Made by a program: the position numbers and the translations under genes. A stretch of DNA of 64,000 bases from Paludibacteraceae bacterium (GTDB lineage: Bacteria; Bacteroidota; Bacteroidia; Bacteroidales; Paludibacteraceae), in contig JAGBEJ010000005.1 of NCBI GenBank assembly GCA_017937025.1, positions 186,001 to 250,000 of the forward strand, read 5' to 3'. The notes under the pieces were generated by a model. That model had not been told where the DNA came from. It saw only the letters and a list, made by a program, of their open reading frames with translations, and did no database searches. Position 1 is the first letter of the stretch; every line of letters starts with the position of its first letter. Positions 18,189-27,555 of the stretch are shown here, piece after piece.

Positions 18189-19011
18189 ATTCTGCTAATT
18201 TGTCTTTCTTCTCGTAGATGAATTCCTTGATGCGGTTGGCTTCTTTTTTTGCGTTCTTGCCTACGAATGTTTGCCATGGTATCGGCTCGCCGAAGTAGGC
18301 TTTGAATGTCGAGCCTTGGTTTTTGTACATCTCGTCGACCAAGAAAAGCAGCTCGATGTTAACCTTTATGCCGAGATGCTTCCTGATGAATGAAAGCGCG
18401 TAGAAGAAGAACGAGTTGTGTCCCTTGAAATATATAGGTATGACGTCTCTCTGGTGCTTCACGGCTTGTGCGATGAATGTCTTTTTCCACTCCATGTCTT
18501 TCACTCCGTGCTTGACCTGGAATCTGGAGCAGGCGCCAGCAGGGAAGATTATGAGCTGCTGGTCGGAGTTCAGCGTTTCTTCTATTCTTTCGGCTTGTTC
18601 CTTCTTCTGCATTCCGCCGCCGACCTTTATCGGCACTATGAGCGGCTGCAGCGGCACTAAGTAGTTGAGCAGTTCGTTTACGAGGAACTTCACGTCCTTG
18701 AATTTTGTGCCGAGCACAGTGGCGAGCGACACGCCGTCGAGTCCTCCGAGCGGGTGGTTGCTCACGAAGATGTATTTCTTGTTCGGGTCAATGCGCTCGA
18801 ATCCGTAGCTTTCTATGTGCGCTTTTAGGTAGTTGAGCGTGGCTTCGGCGAATTCGATGCCAGCGCCGCCGTAGTAGTCCTTCAGCATCACGTTCATCCA
18901 GTCCTGGTGGATTATCTTTTTTAAAAGCCATATTGCGGCTTTCGGGATTTTCTTGTTCGGCAGTTTCTCTGCCAATACGGATTCGATGTCGATAAGTGGA
19001 TATGCTCCCAT
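18187..19011 (-). CDS. PlsC-type acyltransferase, GlsA/hemolysin-like
   Basis: Lysophospholipid-acyltransferase superfamily member of 274 aa. The acceptor motif SNHPLGGLDG (His86, Asp92) has one residue more spacing than the HX4D of PlsC. This wider form is typical of the ornithine/glycine-lipid O-acyltransferase group (OlsA/GlsA-like). The second block is IIFPAGACSR, and the third a VIPIYFKGHNS strand. It likely acylates a membrane lipid at the cytoplasmic face. The partner N-acyltransferase (GlsB/OlsB type) is not in this window, so glycine-lipid synthesis is a possibility and not a conclusion. It is divergent from mraZ. Confidence 0.83.
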   Translation of the reverse strand: MGAYPLIDIESVLAEKLPNKKIPKAAIWLLKKIIHQDWMNVMLKDYYGGAGIEFAEATLNYLKAHIESYGFERIDPNKKYIFVSNHPLGGLDGVSLATVLGTKFKDVKFLVNELLNYLVPLQPLIVPIKVGGGMQKKEQAERIEETLNSDQQLIIFPAGACSRFQVKHGVKDMEWKKTFIAQAVKHQRDVIPIYFKGHNSFFFYALSFIRKHLGIKVNIELLFLVDEMYKNQGSTFKAYFGEPIPWQTFVGKNAKKEANRIKEFIYEKKDKLAE

Positions 19012-19037
19012 ATTGTTGAAATGTTTTTTTTACGGCG

Positions 19038-19045
19038 CAAAAGTA
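19038..19045 (-). promoter_or_regulatory. possible -7 box of the acyltransferase gene
   Basis: The minus strand reads TACTTTTG, fitting TAnnTTTG, 27 bp upstream of the ATG at 19011. No matching -33 element is seen. Confidence 0.4.
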
Positions 19046-19248
19046 CGCATTTCCACCTTGAAAAAAGACTTAAATGCCAAGTATTAAAAAATCGCAATCT
19101 CGAAACATGGTGTGTGGGTGAGATGTTTTTCTGCTGATTTCTGTTATATATCACCACTTTGCGCCATATTGTCATAAACTTTTTTGTAACATTCTATATT
19201 TCATAATTCTATAAATGAGTTTTTCTGTTTATTTTTGTCGATATTTTG

Positions 19249-19280
19249 TTGATAACTTATTGAAAAACCTTTTATATTTG
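19249..19280 (+). promoter_or_regulatory. main dcw (mraZ) promoter
   Basis: TTG (19249-19251), a 21-nt spacer and TATATTTG (19273-19280). The start site should fall near 19287, just before the GTG repeats, leaving a leader of about 70 nt. Confidence 0.65.
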
Positions 19281-19295
19281 TCGATAAATATATTT

Positions 19296-19320
19296 GGTGG
19301 TTTAAAGTGGGGATTTGTGT
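19296..19320 (+). promoter_or_regulatory. candidate MraZ operator: three GTG repeats at 10-bp spacing
   Basis: GTG occurs at 19297, 19307 and 19317, exactly one helical turn apart. The first two are extended to GTGG and all three are preceded by a T- or A-rich triplet. MraZ is known to bind short G-rich direct repeats spaced 10 bp in front of its own gene. Position (between the predicted +1 and the mraZ ATG) and spacing both fit autorepression. Confidence 0.55.
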
Positions 19321-19355
19321 TGAAGTCGTAATTTTGTAACAGAAAATCAAGGCTA

Positions 19356-19823
19356 ATGATATTCATAGGAAACATAGAGGCTAAGACCGACGACAAGGGG
19401 CGCGTGTTCGTTCCTGCTGCTTACAGGAAGCAGTTGGACGGCGACTTGTCTATCGTCGTGCGCAAGGACCCCGATAATAAATGTCTTATGATGTATCCTC
19501 GTTCGGTGTGGGAAAGCAAAGTCCAGACACTCCGGTCGAGCCTGAACGAATGGGACCCGCGCGACCAGATGATACTGATGCAGTTTGTTTCCGATGCTGT
19601 GTGCGTGGAGGTCGATTCCCAGGGAAGAATACTGATACCAAGAAAATATCTTGACGAGATAGGTTTGAAGAACGACGCGTTGTTTGTCGGCAGTGTGGAT
19701 AGATTCGCACTGTGGGCTAAGGACGAGTTTGAGAACTCGAAGATGAATGCTGCGGATTTCGCCAAGACGCTGAGAGAGAAAATGTCGTCGGTGAGACGTG
19801 TTGACGAAGGTTTAGGCTTTTGA
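19356..19823 (+). CDS. mraZ: transcriptional regulator MraZ
   Basis: First gene of the dcw cluster. An AbrB-like DNA-binding protein (155 aa) with the doubled DxxGR-type motif: TDDKGRVFVPAAYRK near the N-terminus and VDSQGRILIPRKYLDEIGL in the second half. In studied bacteria it forms a ring and controls its own operon through direct repeats; a matching set of repeats lies 36-60 bp upstream here. rsmH follows after 12 bp. Confidence 0.96.
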   Translation: MIFIGNIEAKTDDKGRVFVPAAYRKQLDGDLSIVVRKDPDNKCLMMYPRSVWESKVQTLRSSLNEWDPRDQMILMQFVSDAVCVEVDSQGRILIPRKYLDEIGLKNDALFVGSVDRFALWAKDEFENSKMNAADFAKTLREKMSSVRRVDEGLGF

Positions 19824-19835
19824 ATGTAAATAGAA

Positions 19836-20804
19836 ATGTCGGAACAGCCGTATCACATACCTGCGCTTCTGAAGGAGTCCGTTGATGGTTTGAATATCAA
19901 GCCAGACGGAATCTATGTCGATGTCACTTTCGGCGGCGGCGGCCACACGAGGGAAATACTGAGGAGACTTTCTGAAAAAGGAAGGCTCTTTGTTTTTGAC
20001 CAGGACGCAGAGGCGATGGTCAATCTGCCGGATGACAATCGTGTCACATTCATACATGCGAACTTCAGATACTTGTATAATAACCTGAAATACGAGTTTG
20101 TGAAGGCTGGTCTGGATTTGACTGACGGTGTGCCGCTTGTTGACGGCATAATAGCCGACCTTGGAGTCTCGTTTCATGATTTTGACACGGCGGACAGAGG
20201 CTTCTCGTTCCGCTTCGACGCTCCGCTGGACATGAGAATGAACAGGGAGGCGCGTCTCACTGCCAGCGCGATAGTGAACACATATACAAAGGAGAAACTC
20301 AGAGACTTGCTGTATGTTTACGGCGAGGTGAAGAATGCGAACAATATTGTCCACAAGATAATAAAAGCGAGGAGCGCTGCTCCAGTGGAGACGGTGAAGC
20401 AGTTCTTGGTTGCGTTGGGAATCCAGTTCGTGGAGAACGACGGGCTGATAGAAGTGCGACCAAATGACAAGAAGGATTTGTCGAGAATCTTCCAGTCGCT
20501 GAGGATAGAGGTGAATGGCGAGATGGATGCGCTGAACGAGATGCTGACTCAGACTTCGCGTGTGATAAGACCTGGCGGCCGCCTGTCTGTCATAACATAC
20601 CATTCGCTGGAGGACAGAATGGTGAAGAACTATATGAGAAACGGGCAGACGATGGGCGAGTGCGAGAAAGACCAGTTCGGCAATCTTCTGTCGGCGTTCA
20701 AACCGATTAACAACAAGCCGATAGTGGCTGACGAGGCAGAGGTCGAGGCTAATCCTCGTTCAAGAAGCGCGAAACTAAGGCTTGGCGAGAGAACTAATTT
20801 GTAG
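19836..20804 (+). CDS. rsmH: 16S rRNA C1402 N4-methyltransferase
   Basis: SAM-dependent methyltransferase that modifies C1402 in the ribosomal P-site together with RsmI. Family marks are HIPALLKESVDGL, the SAM loop DVTFGGGGHTREIL, DGIIADLGVSFHDFDTADRGFSFR, LDMRMN, and the C-terminal RPGGRLSVITYHSLEDRMVK. Length of 322 aa is normal. It lies between mraZ and ftsL, with 5 bp to the latter. Confidence 0.97.
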   Translation: MSEQPYHIPALLKESVDGLNIKPDGIYVDVTFGGGGHTREILRRLSEKGRLFVFDQDAEAMVNLPDDNRVTFIHANFRYLYNNLKYEFVKAGLDLTDGVPLVDGIIADLGVSFHDFDTADRGFSFRFDAPLDMRMNREARLTASAIVNTYTKEKLRDLLYVYGEVKNANNIVHKIIKARSAAPVETVKQFLVALGIQFVENDGLIEVRPNDKKDLSRIFQSLRIEVNGEMDALNEMLTQTSRVIRPGGRLSVITYHSLEDRMVKNYMRNGQTMGECEKDQFGNLLSAFKPINNKPIVADEAEVEANPRSRSAKLRLGERTNL

Positions 20805-20809
20805 TCATC

Positions 20810-21148
20810 ATGAAGATAGGCGGATTTGTAAAAATAGTTGGCAATATCGTGGAGTCCACGTTGAACGGCAATTTCCTTTCGTTTAAATATGCGAGGAAAA
20901 TGTACGGCACTCTGTTTATCGTAGCGATACTGGGGCTGGTTTATATCGGTTCCAGATATAACGGGCAGGAGAGCATAAAACAGCAGAGACTGCTCACAAT
21001 AAAAATTGACGATTTGAGGTCGGAGTATCTGTCCATATCTACAGAATTGACACAAATGAAAAGAGTGTCGGTGGTGGAGGACTCCGTCGCCAAGTATGAC
21101 CCGGAGCTTAAGGCTTCTCACACGGCCTCGTTCATGATATCGAAATAA
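20810..21148 (+). CDS. ftsL: FtsL-like divisome protein
   Basis: 112-aa bitopic protein: a cytoplasmic N-terminus, one membrane helix (about 33-48, GTLFIVAILGLVYIGS), then a coiled-coil stretch (LTIKIDDLRSEYLSISTELTQMKR). Sequence similarity to classical FtsL is low, as is usual. The call rests on size, topology and position between rsmH and ftsI, where Bacteroidota carry this protein. FtsL with FtsB and FtsQ activates FtsW-FtsI septal synthesis. Confidence 0.85.
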   Translation: MKIGGFVKIVGNIVESTLNGNFLSFKYARKMYGTLFIVAILGLVYIGSRYNGQESIKQQRLLTIKIDDLRSEYLSISTELTQMKRVSVVEDSVAKYDPELKASHTASFMISK

Positions 21149-21154
21149 GTAAGG

Positions 21155-23401
21155 ATGACAAGGGAAGATCAACATAGACAAATTTGGTTGAGGGCTATAG
21201 GCTTGTATGTGCTTATGGCGCTTTTCGCTTTGTTGATAGTCCGCAGGATATACTGCATACAGAATACGGAGAGAGACCGTTGGAGCGCTTTGTCCGATTC
21301 GCTGAGACGTGAAAATGTAATGAGGGTAATCGAGCCAAACAGAGGAAACATATTGTCCGATGACGGCTCTATATTGGCAGCGTCAATTCCTCAGTACAAA
21401 CTTGCGATGGACTTCGGCGCTGAGAATCTGAGGCTCAATGGCGGCAAGGTTTTTTATGATAATGTTGATTCGCTGGCATTGTGTCTTTCGCGTTTCTTTG
21501 GCGATAAGTCCAAGGCGGAATATAAGCGCAGTCTCATACGAGGATATGAGCAGAAGAAAAGGTACTTCCTGATTAACAACAGAGTGATTTCTCACGCTGA
21601 ATTCAAGGAAGTCCGGGATTTCCCTTTGTTCAGGCTTGGCAAATACAAAAGCGGATTCACGCCTCAAATGGAGGTGAAGAGAATAAAGCCGTTCGGTTCG
21701 CTTGCTGCCATAACAATCGGAAACACGCAGAACGAGCGTGCGCAGAATGGTGTGGAGAGGGCTTTCGACAGTTACTTGAAGGGAACTTCAGGAAGAGGAC
21801 ATAATGAGAAAGTGGCAGGCATTGTCATATTGAAGGCGGATGTGCCGGCTGAGAACGGAGCGGATGTCAAGACAACATTGAATGTGGATATACAGGACAT
21901 CTGCGAGAAGGCGTTGAGACGACAGATGACGGCTCTTGACGCGGACGAGGGCGCGGTGATAATGATGGAGGTCAGTACGGGAAAAATCAAGTCGATTGTG
22001 AACTTGACAAGACGCTCCGATTCTACTTATCGCGAGGTCGAGTCGATCGCGCTTAGATATGCGCCAGAACCAGGCTCTACGTTCAAGGTCCCTGTGATGA
22101 TGGCGGCTCTCGAGGACGGAGCGGTTAAACCGACAGACTCTGTGGACTGCGGCGACGGTATATGGGAAGTGAACTCGAAGATTACCATAAAGGACTTTAA
22201 CACAGGCGAGAATGCCAACCATGTGATACCGGTATCGCAGGCGATAGTGAGGTCGAGCAACGTGGGAATGGGCAAGATGATATACAACAAGTATGACAAT
22301 GTGAAGAAGGCCCAGCATTTCGTCGATATGCTTCATAAGATAGGTGTAGGCAGGAAGTTTAATTTCGGTTTCGAGGGAATGGGCGAGCCAGAGATACTCG
22401 GACCGAAGGACAGACCGAACTGGACATCGACCGACGTAGCTTCCATGGCTTACGGATACGCGGTGAAGATGCCGTTGCTCTACACGCTGACATTCTATAA
22501 TGCCATAGCCAATGACGGAAAGATGGTGAAGCCTTACCTTGTCAGCGAGATTGAGCATAACGGCGAGGTGATTAAGACTTTCGGAACCGAGGTGCTGCAA
22601 GAGAAGATTTGCTCGGACAAGACACTTGAGGAAATAAAGAAGATGATACTCGGAGTGGTGGAGGATGAACATGGAACAGCCAAGCCGGTGCAGTCGGAGT
22701 ACGTGCGAATAGCAGGTAAGACAGGAACTGCGAGATACGATTACGGTGAAGACAAAATCGGATATAAGCACCAGGTGTCGTTCTGCGGTTATTTCCCATA
22801 CGAGAATCCGAAGTATTCCTGCATCGTTTATATGAGAAATCCTAAGGTGGGCGCGGCTTCTGGCGGACGAATGGCTGGAACTGTGTTCAAGGAGATAGCC
22901 GAGAGAGTGATGGCTTCCATCCAGTTCCTTCCTGTGGAGTCGTTCGGCGAGGTGGAGAGAGCGAAATTCGCTCATGTCAAGCAGTTGGAGGCGAGCCGTG
23001 GGCGTGATACGGTTGGCATGGTTTACAAAAGGACGTTCTTCCCTCGGGTGCCTTCGGTGAGACAGGCTGATGCGAATGCGATACTCTCGGCGCTTGGCGT
23101 TGATGTCATGAACAACGACAGTCGCTATGACGATAATTATGTGAGCATAAATTACGATAAGGCTAAGAACTCGGCGGCGTTCAGTCTGGTGACAGAGAAG
23201 AGAGGACGTGTTCCTAACGTCGTGGGCATGGGATTGAAGGATGCGGTCTATCTGGCGGAGAAATGCGGCATGAGAGTTAAAGTGTCGTATCTGAACGCTG
23301 ACGCTCCAGCCGAAGCACCAGTAGGCAAGGTGTTCAAACAGTCGCATGACGCTGGAGGTGAATACAAGAAAGGCGATGTGCTTACAGTGTATTTGAAGTA
23401 A
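21155..23401 (+). CDS. ftsI: septal penicillin-binding protein with C-terminal PASTA domain
   Basis: Class B PBP (transpeptidase) that cross-links septal peptidoglycan as partner of FtsW. It has one membrane helix near residues 12-30, a dimerisation/pedestal region (RGNILSDDGSILAAS), then the transpeptidase domain with Ser308-x-x-Lys311 (STFK), SSN (367-369) and KTGTA from Lys522. A PASTA domain ends the protein (RVPNVVGMGLKDAVYLAEKCG...). 748 aa is usual for Bacteroidota. A 553-residue antisense frame covers most of this gene and is a shadow. The start lies 6 bp after ftsL. Confidence 0.97.
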   Translation: MTREDQHRQIWLRAIGLYVLMALFALLIVRRIYCIQNTERDRWSALSDSLRRENVMRVIEPNRGNILSDDGSILAASIPQYKLAMDFGAENLRLNGGKVFYDNVDSLALCLSRFFGDKSKAEYKRSLIRGYEQKKRYFLINNRVISHAEFKEVRDFPLFRLGKYKSGFTPQMEVKRIKPFGSLAAITIGNTQNERAQNGVERAFDSYLKGTSGRGHNEKVAGIVILKADVPAENGADVKTTLNVDIQDICEKALRRQMTALDADEGAVIMMEVSTGKIKSIVNLTRRSDSTYREVESIALRYAPEPGSTFKVPVMMAALEDGAVKPTDSVDCGDGIWEVNSKITIKDFNTGENANHVIPVSQAIVRSSNVGMGKMIYNKYDNVKKAQHFVDMLHKIGVGRKFNFGFEGMGEPEILGPKDRPNWTSTDVASMAYGYAVKMPLLYTLTFYNAIANDGKMVKPYLVSEIEHNGEVIKTFGTEVLQEKICSDKTLEEIKKMILGVVEDEHGTAKPVQSEYVRIAGKTGTARYDYGEDKIGYKHQVSFCGYFPYENPKYSCIVYMRNPKVGAASGGRMAGTVFKEIAERVMASIQFLPVESFGEVERAKFAHVKQLEASRGRDTVGMVYKRTFFPRVPSVRQADANAILSALGVDVMNNDSRYDDNYVSINYDKAKNSAAFSLVTEKRGRVPNVVGMGLKDAVYLAEKCGMRVKVSYLNADAPAEAPVGKVFKQSHDAGGEYKKGDVLTVYLK

Positions 23402-23423
23402 AAAAACAGTAAATCGAAATACA

Positions 23424-24884
23424 ATGAAACTGACAGAACTGATATGCAATCTTGATTACGAATCTATTCGCTCGGGCAAGGATGCAGACATAAAAGACAT
23501 ACAATTCGACTCACGCAAGGTGACCGACGGCAGTGTGTTCGTTGCTATAAAAGGAACGGCTTCCGACGGCCATGACTATATAGGCGCGGCAGTGAAGTCT
23601 GGTGCTGTGGCTGTGGTGTATGACGACGCCTCGAGAGGCGGTGAGATAGACGGCAGCGTGACAGCTATTTTGGTGAAGGACTCGAGCATTGCTTTGGCGA
23701 GACTCGCGTCGGACTATTTCGGCAATCCTTCACAGAAAGTAACTTTGGTGGGCGTAACCGGAACGAACGGAAAGACTACGACAGCCACACTGCTCTATCA
23801 GATGTTCAGGAAGCTTGGACATAAGGCTGGTCTTTTGTCGACAGTGATAAACTATATCGACGATGAGGCTGTCGAGGCTACACACACGACGCCTGACCCG
23901 CTGGAACTGAACGGACTGCTGGCGAAAATGGTGGAAAGAGGTTGCGAGTACGTGTTCATGGAGGTCAGTTCGCACTCGGTTGTGCAAAACAGAATCGCTT
24001 ATCTTGACTTCGATGGCGCGTTGTTCACCAACATCACGAGAGACCACATCGACTATCACGGCACATTCGACAATTACCTCGCTGCCAAGAAAGCGTTCTT
24101 CGACGGACTTAAGAAAAGCGCATTCGCCATAACTAACATCGACGACAAGAACGGACTCGTGATGCTGCAGAATACGGCAGCGAAGCGTATGACATATTCC
24201 ACAAGAGCCATGGCGGATTTCCGTGGAAAAATCCTTGAGGAGAGCTTCGACGGAATGCTCATCTCTGTCAACGACACAGAAGTGAATGTTCCGTTCATCG
24301 GACGCTTCAACGTGTATAACCTGTTGGCTGTCTATGGCGCGGCTGTGGAACTCGGCGTGGAGCACCTTAAGGCGCTGACTGTGCTTTCGTCGCTGAAGGC
24401 TGTGAGCGGACGCTTCGAGACTTTGCATGCGCCTAAGGGATACACCGCGATTGTTGACTACGCGCACACTCCTGACGCATTGGACAATGTGCTGGCGACT
24501 ATAAACGAGCTCCGCGAGAGCCGCCGGGAGAAGGGAACGCTCATCTCCATTGTGGGCTGTGGCGGAAACAGAGACAAGGGCAAGAGGCCAATGATGGCTC
24601 AGTCGGCTGTCAGAGCTTCGGACAAGGTGATTATAACTTCCGACAATCCGAGAAAGGAGGACCCTCAGGCTATCATCGACGATATGCTCGCAGGACTGAA
24701 CGACGAGCAGATGAAGAACGTCATAGTGATAGCTGACCGCCGACAGGCTATAAAGACAGCCTGCATGATGGCGGACAAGGGCGACGTGATACTCGTGGCT
24801 GGCAAGGGACACGAGAACTACCAGATAATAGGAGACGTGAAGCATCATTTCGATGACCACGAGGAGATAAAGGCTTGCTTTTAA
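23424..24884 (+). CDS. murE: UDP-MurNAc-tripeptide synthetase, meso-DAP adding
   Basis: Mur ligase that adds the third stem-peptide residue in the cytoplasm. The ATP loop is GTNGKTTT (G113-K117), the UDP-substrate motif THTTPDPLELN, and the C-terminal domain carries GCGGNRDKGKRPMM and DNPRKEDP from Asp407. DNPR marks meso-diaminopimelate enzymes as opposed to L-Lys enzymes, so the wall is predicted to be A1-gamma type. Length is 486 aa. mraY follows after 31 bp. Confidence 0.97.
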   Translation: MKLTELICNLDYESIRSGKDADIKDIQFDSRKVTDGSVFVAIKGTASDGHDYIGAAVKSGAVAVVYDDASRGGEIDGSVTAILVKDSSIALARLASDYFGNPSQKVTLVGVTGTNGKTTTATLLYQMFRKLGHKAGLLSTVINYIDDEAVEATHTTPDPLELNGLLAKMVERGCEYVFMEVSSHSVVQNRIAYLDFDGALFTNITRDHIDYHGTFDNYLAAKKAFFDGLKKSAFAITNIDDKNGLVMLQNTAAKRMTYSTRAMADFRGKILEESFDGMLISVNDTEVNVPFIGRFNVYNLLAVYGAAVELGVEHLKALTVLSSLKAVSGRFETLHAPKGYTAIVDYAHTPDALDNVLATINELRESRREKGTLISIVGCGGNRDKGKRPMMAQSAVRASDKVIITSDNPRKEDPQAIIDDMLAGLNDEQMKNVIVIADRRQAIKTACMMADKGDVILVAGKGHENYQIIGDVKHHFDDHEEIKACF

Positions 24885-24915
24885 TAACGAATAATAACAA
24901 ACAAAACATATAACA

Positions 24916-26178
24916 ATGCTTTACTATCTGTTTGAATTTCTTGACAAATACGATGTGCCAGGAGCAGGAATGTTCCATTACATTTCATTCCGTGCGGCGC
25001 TGGCGTTTATTCTGTCTTTGTTCATAGCCACATGGTTCGGTAACCGTCTTATCCACTATCTGCAGAGAAAGCAGATAGGCGAGACCATCCGCAATCTCGG
25101 CCTCGAAGGACAGATGAGTAAAAAAGGCACTCCGACGATGGGTGGCGTTATCATAATCCTGTCGATACTCGTGCCTACTGTCTTGCTGGCTGACCTTAAG
25201 AACGTGTATATCATCCTGATGATAATAACGACAATGTGGATGGGCTGCATCGGTTTCTGCGACGACTATATCAAGGTCTTCAGACACAACAAGGAAGGCA
25301 TGCACGGCAGAACGAAGGTGATAGGTCAGGTGGGTCTTGGACTGATTGTCGGTCTGACACTTTATCTTTCTCCCGATGCGGTGATAAGAGAGAACGTGAG
25401 TTCATCGACAGACCCTGTTACACACGAGGAGGTTGTGAAGTATGAGCAGAAGGCGCAGAAGTCAACTACAACGACAATACCATTCTTCAAGAACAACAAC
25501 CTGGACTACGCCGACGCGTTCGATTTCCTCGGCGAGCATAAGCAGGCGGCGGGATGGATTTTGTTCGTTCTGGTGACAATCTTCATCGTTACGGCAGTGA
25601 GCAACGGCGCCAATCTGACAGACGGTCTCGACGGTCTGGCTACGGGCTCGTCGGCGATACAGGGAGTGACGCTCGGTATTCTGGCTTATGTGTCTGGTAA
25701 CGTGAATTACGCTGGCTATCTGAACATAATGTATATACCAGGCTCCGGAGAAATGGCGGTGTTCGCCGCAACGTTCATCGGCGCGACAATCGGATTCCTT
25801 TGGTATAACACATTCCCGGCTCAGGTGTTCATGGGCGATACCGGCAGTTTGACTTTGGGAGGCATAATCGCAGTATTCGCCATAGCGTTGCACAAGGAGC
25901 TGCTCATACCGATTTTGTGCGGAGTCTTCCTTGTAGAGAGTCTTTCGGTTATTATGCAGGTGGGATATTTCAAATTCACAAAGAAGAAATACGGCGAAGG
26001 CAAGAGAATATTCAAAATGACGCCTCTTCACCATCACTTCCAGGAACCGGCAGGAACGGTGAAGGCGCTCTTCCAGATGCCTAAGCAGGCATTGCCTGAG
26101 TCAAAGATTGTAATCCGCTTCTGGATTATCGGACTCATTCTGGCGGCAGTGACGCTGATTACATTGAAGATGAGATAA
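24916..26178 (+). CDS. mraY: phospho-MurNAc-pentapeptide transferase
   Basis: Polytopic membrane enzyme that makes lipid I from UDP-MurNAc-pentapeptide and undecaprenyl phosphate. Motifs: [42 protein letters not shown] and MTPLHHHFQ. It has 420 aa, about 60 more than the E. coli type. The extra residues form a Thr/Lys/Glu-rich insertion (about 155-200), which is common in Bacteroidota. All catalytic Asp residues are present. Confidence 0.97.
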   Translation: MLYYLFEFLDKYDVPGAGMFHYISFRAALAFILSLFIATWFGNRLIHYLQRKQIGETIRNLGLEGQMSKKGTPTMGGVIIILSILVPTVLLADLKNVYIILMIITTMWMGCIGFCDDYIKVFRHNKEGMHGRTKVIGQVGLGLIVGLTLYLSPDAVIRENVSSSTDPVTHEEVVKYEQKAQKSTTTTIPFFKNNNLDYADAFDFLGEHKQAAGWILFVLVTIFIVTAVSNGANLTDGLDGLATGSSAIQGVTLGILAYVSGNVNYAGYLNIMYIPGSGEMAVFAATFIGATIGFLWYNTFPAQVFMGDTGSLTLGGIIAVFAIALHKELLIPILCGVFLVESLSVIMQVGYFKFTKKKYGEGKRIFKMTPLHHHFQEPAGTVKALFQMPKQALPESKIVIRFWIIGLILAAVTLITLKMR

Positions 26179-26202
26179 TTAAACGTAAATAAGCAAGATA
26201 TT

Positions 26203-27546
26203 ATGGCAAAGCAAATAGCAGTATTAGGAGCAGGAGAATCTGGAGTAGGAGCGGCTGTGCTTGCTCAGAAAAAAGGATTCGGCGTGTTTGTGTCGGACAG
26301 TTCGTCTATCAAGGACAAATACAAGGAAATATTGAACTCGCACGGCATAGAGTGGGAAGAAGGACATCATAGCGAGTCCAGAATTCTGGAGTCGGTGGAG
26401 GTAATCAAGAGTCCCGGCATACCAAACGACGCGCCTCTGATTCTGAAGCTCAATGAGAAGTCTATCCCTGTCATATCCGAAATCGAGTTCGCCGGCAGAT
26501 ACACAAATGCGAAGATGATTTGCATAACCGGCTCTAACGGAAAGACAACGACAACGCTCCTGACTTACCACATATTGAAGTCGGCTGGACTGAATGTGGG
26601 ACTTGCAGGCAACGTGGGCAAGTCGTTGGCTCTGCAGGTGGCAGAGGAGGAGTATGACTACTACGTTATTGAGCTCTCCAGCTTCCAGCTTGACAATATG
26701 TACAAGTTCAAGGCTGACATAGCGATATTGCTGAACATAACTCCTGACCATCTCGACAGATATGACCACGAGTTCCAGAACTATATCGACGCGAAATTCC
26801 GCATAACACAGAACCAGACTGCCGACGACGCGTTCATCTATTGGAACGACGACCCTGTGATAGAGAGGGAACTGGCTAAGAGGGGCGACACCATCAAGGC
26901 TACTCGTTATCCGTTCTCAATGAAGAAGGAGAGCGGCGTTAAGGCGTTTGTGGACAACCTGCAGCTTGTCATCGACGCGCATCAAGACAAGTTTGTGATG
27001 CCAGTCGAGGAACTATCGTTGCCTGGCGACCACAACAAGTTCAACTCCATGGCGGCTGGACTGAGTGCCAAGCTTGTGGACCTTAGCAAGGACAACATCA
27101 GAAAGGCGCTGTCCGACTTCAAGGGCGTTGAGCACAGAATAGAATATGTAGCCACAGTGGCGAACGTGAGATATATCAACGACTCCAAGGCTACCAACGT
27201 GAACTCATGCTGGTATGCGCTCAAGTCGATGACTACTCCGGTGGTGCTGATACTCGGCGGCAAGGACAAGGGCAACGACTATAACGAGATACTGCCTTTG
27301 GTCAAGGAGAAGGTGCACTCATTGGTATTCATGGGCGTGGACAACAGCAAGCTGCACAAGTTCTTCGACGGCGTTGTGCCTAATATAGCCGACGCGAGGT
27401 CGATGAAGGAGGCTATAGACCTCTGCAAGTCATTCGCCAAGCCAGGCGATACTGTTCTGCTCTCGCCATGCTGCGCAAGCTTCGACTTGTTCAAGAGCTA
27501 CGAGGACAGGGGCGACCAGTTCCGCGATTATGTGAAACATTTATAA
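26203..27546 (+). CDS. murD: UDP-MurNAc-L-Ala-D-Glu ligase
   Basis: Adds D-Glu to UDP-MurNAc-L-Ala. It has an N-terminal Rossmann segment (IAVLGAGESGVGAAVLAQ), the ATP loop GSNGKTTTTLL, the ELSSFQLD signature, ITPDHLDRYD, and late motifs NDSKATN and LSPCCASFDLF. 447 aa is normal. It lies 24 bp after mraY and 9 bp before ftsW. Confidence 0.97.
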   Translation: MAKQIAVLGAGESGVGAAVLAQKKGFGVFVSDSSSIKDKYKEILNSHGIEWEEGHHSESRILESVEVIKSPGIPNDAPLILKLNEKSIPVISEIEFAGRYTNAKMICITGSNGKTTTTLLTYHILKSAGLNVGLAGNVGKSLALQVAEEEYDYYVIELSSFQLDNMYKFKADIAILLNITPDHLDRYDHEFQNYIDAKFRITQNQTADDAFIYWNDDPVIERELAKRGDTIKATRYPFSMKKESGVKAFVDNLQLVIDAHQDKFVMPVEELSLPGDHNKFNSMAAGLSAKLVDLSKDNIRKALSDFKGVEHRIEYVATVANVRYINDSKATNVNSCWYALKSMTTPVVLILGGKDKGNDYNEILPLVKEKVHSLVFMGVDNSKLHKFFDGVVPNIADARSMKEAIDLCKSFAKPGDTVLLSPCCASFDLFKSYEDRGDQFRDYVKHL

Positions 27547-27555
27547 TCCGAAGTT

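Larger units (their letters stand above)
19012..19355. other. divergent intergenic region before the dcw cluster
   Basis: 344 bp with no gene. It is strongly AT-rich in 19190-19290. It holds a weak minus-strand box for the acyltransferase (19038-19045), two plus-strand -7 matches (TATTTTTG at 19230-19237 and the better TATATTTG at 19273-19280), and the three-repeat MraZ operator candidate. I see no small ORF or stable RNA. Confidence 0.6.

Noticed and set aside
21788..23449. 553-residue minus-strand frame
   Set aside because: It is antisense to the well-supported ftsI; its His/Arg-rich translation is typical of a shadow frame.
23730..24860. 376-residue minus-strand frame
   Set aside because: It lies fully inside murE on the other strand and shows shadow composition.
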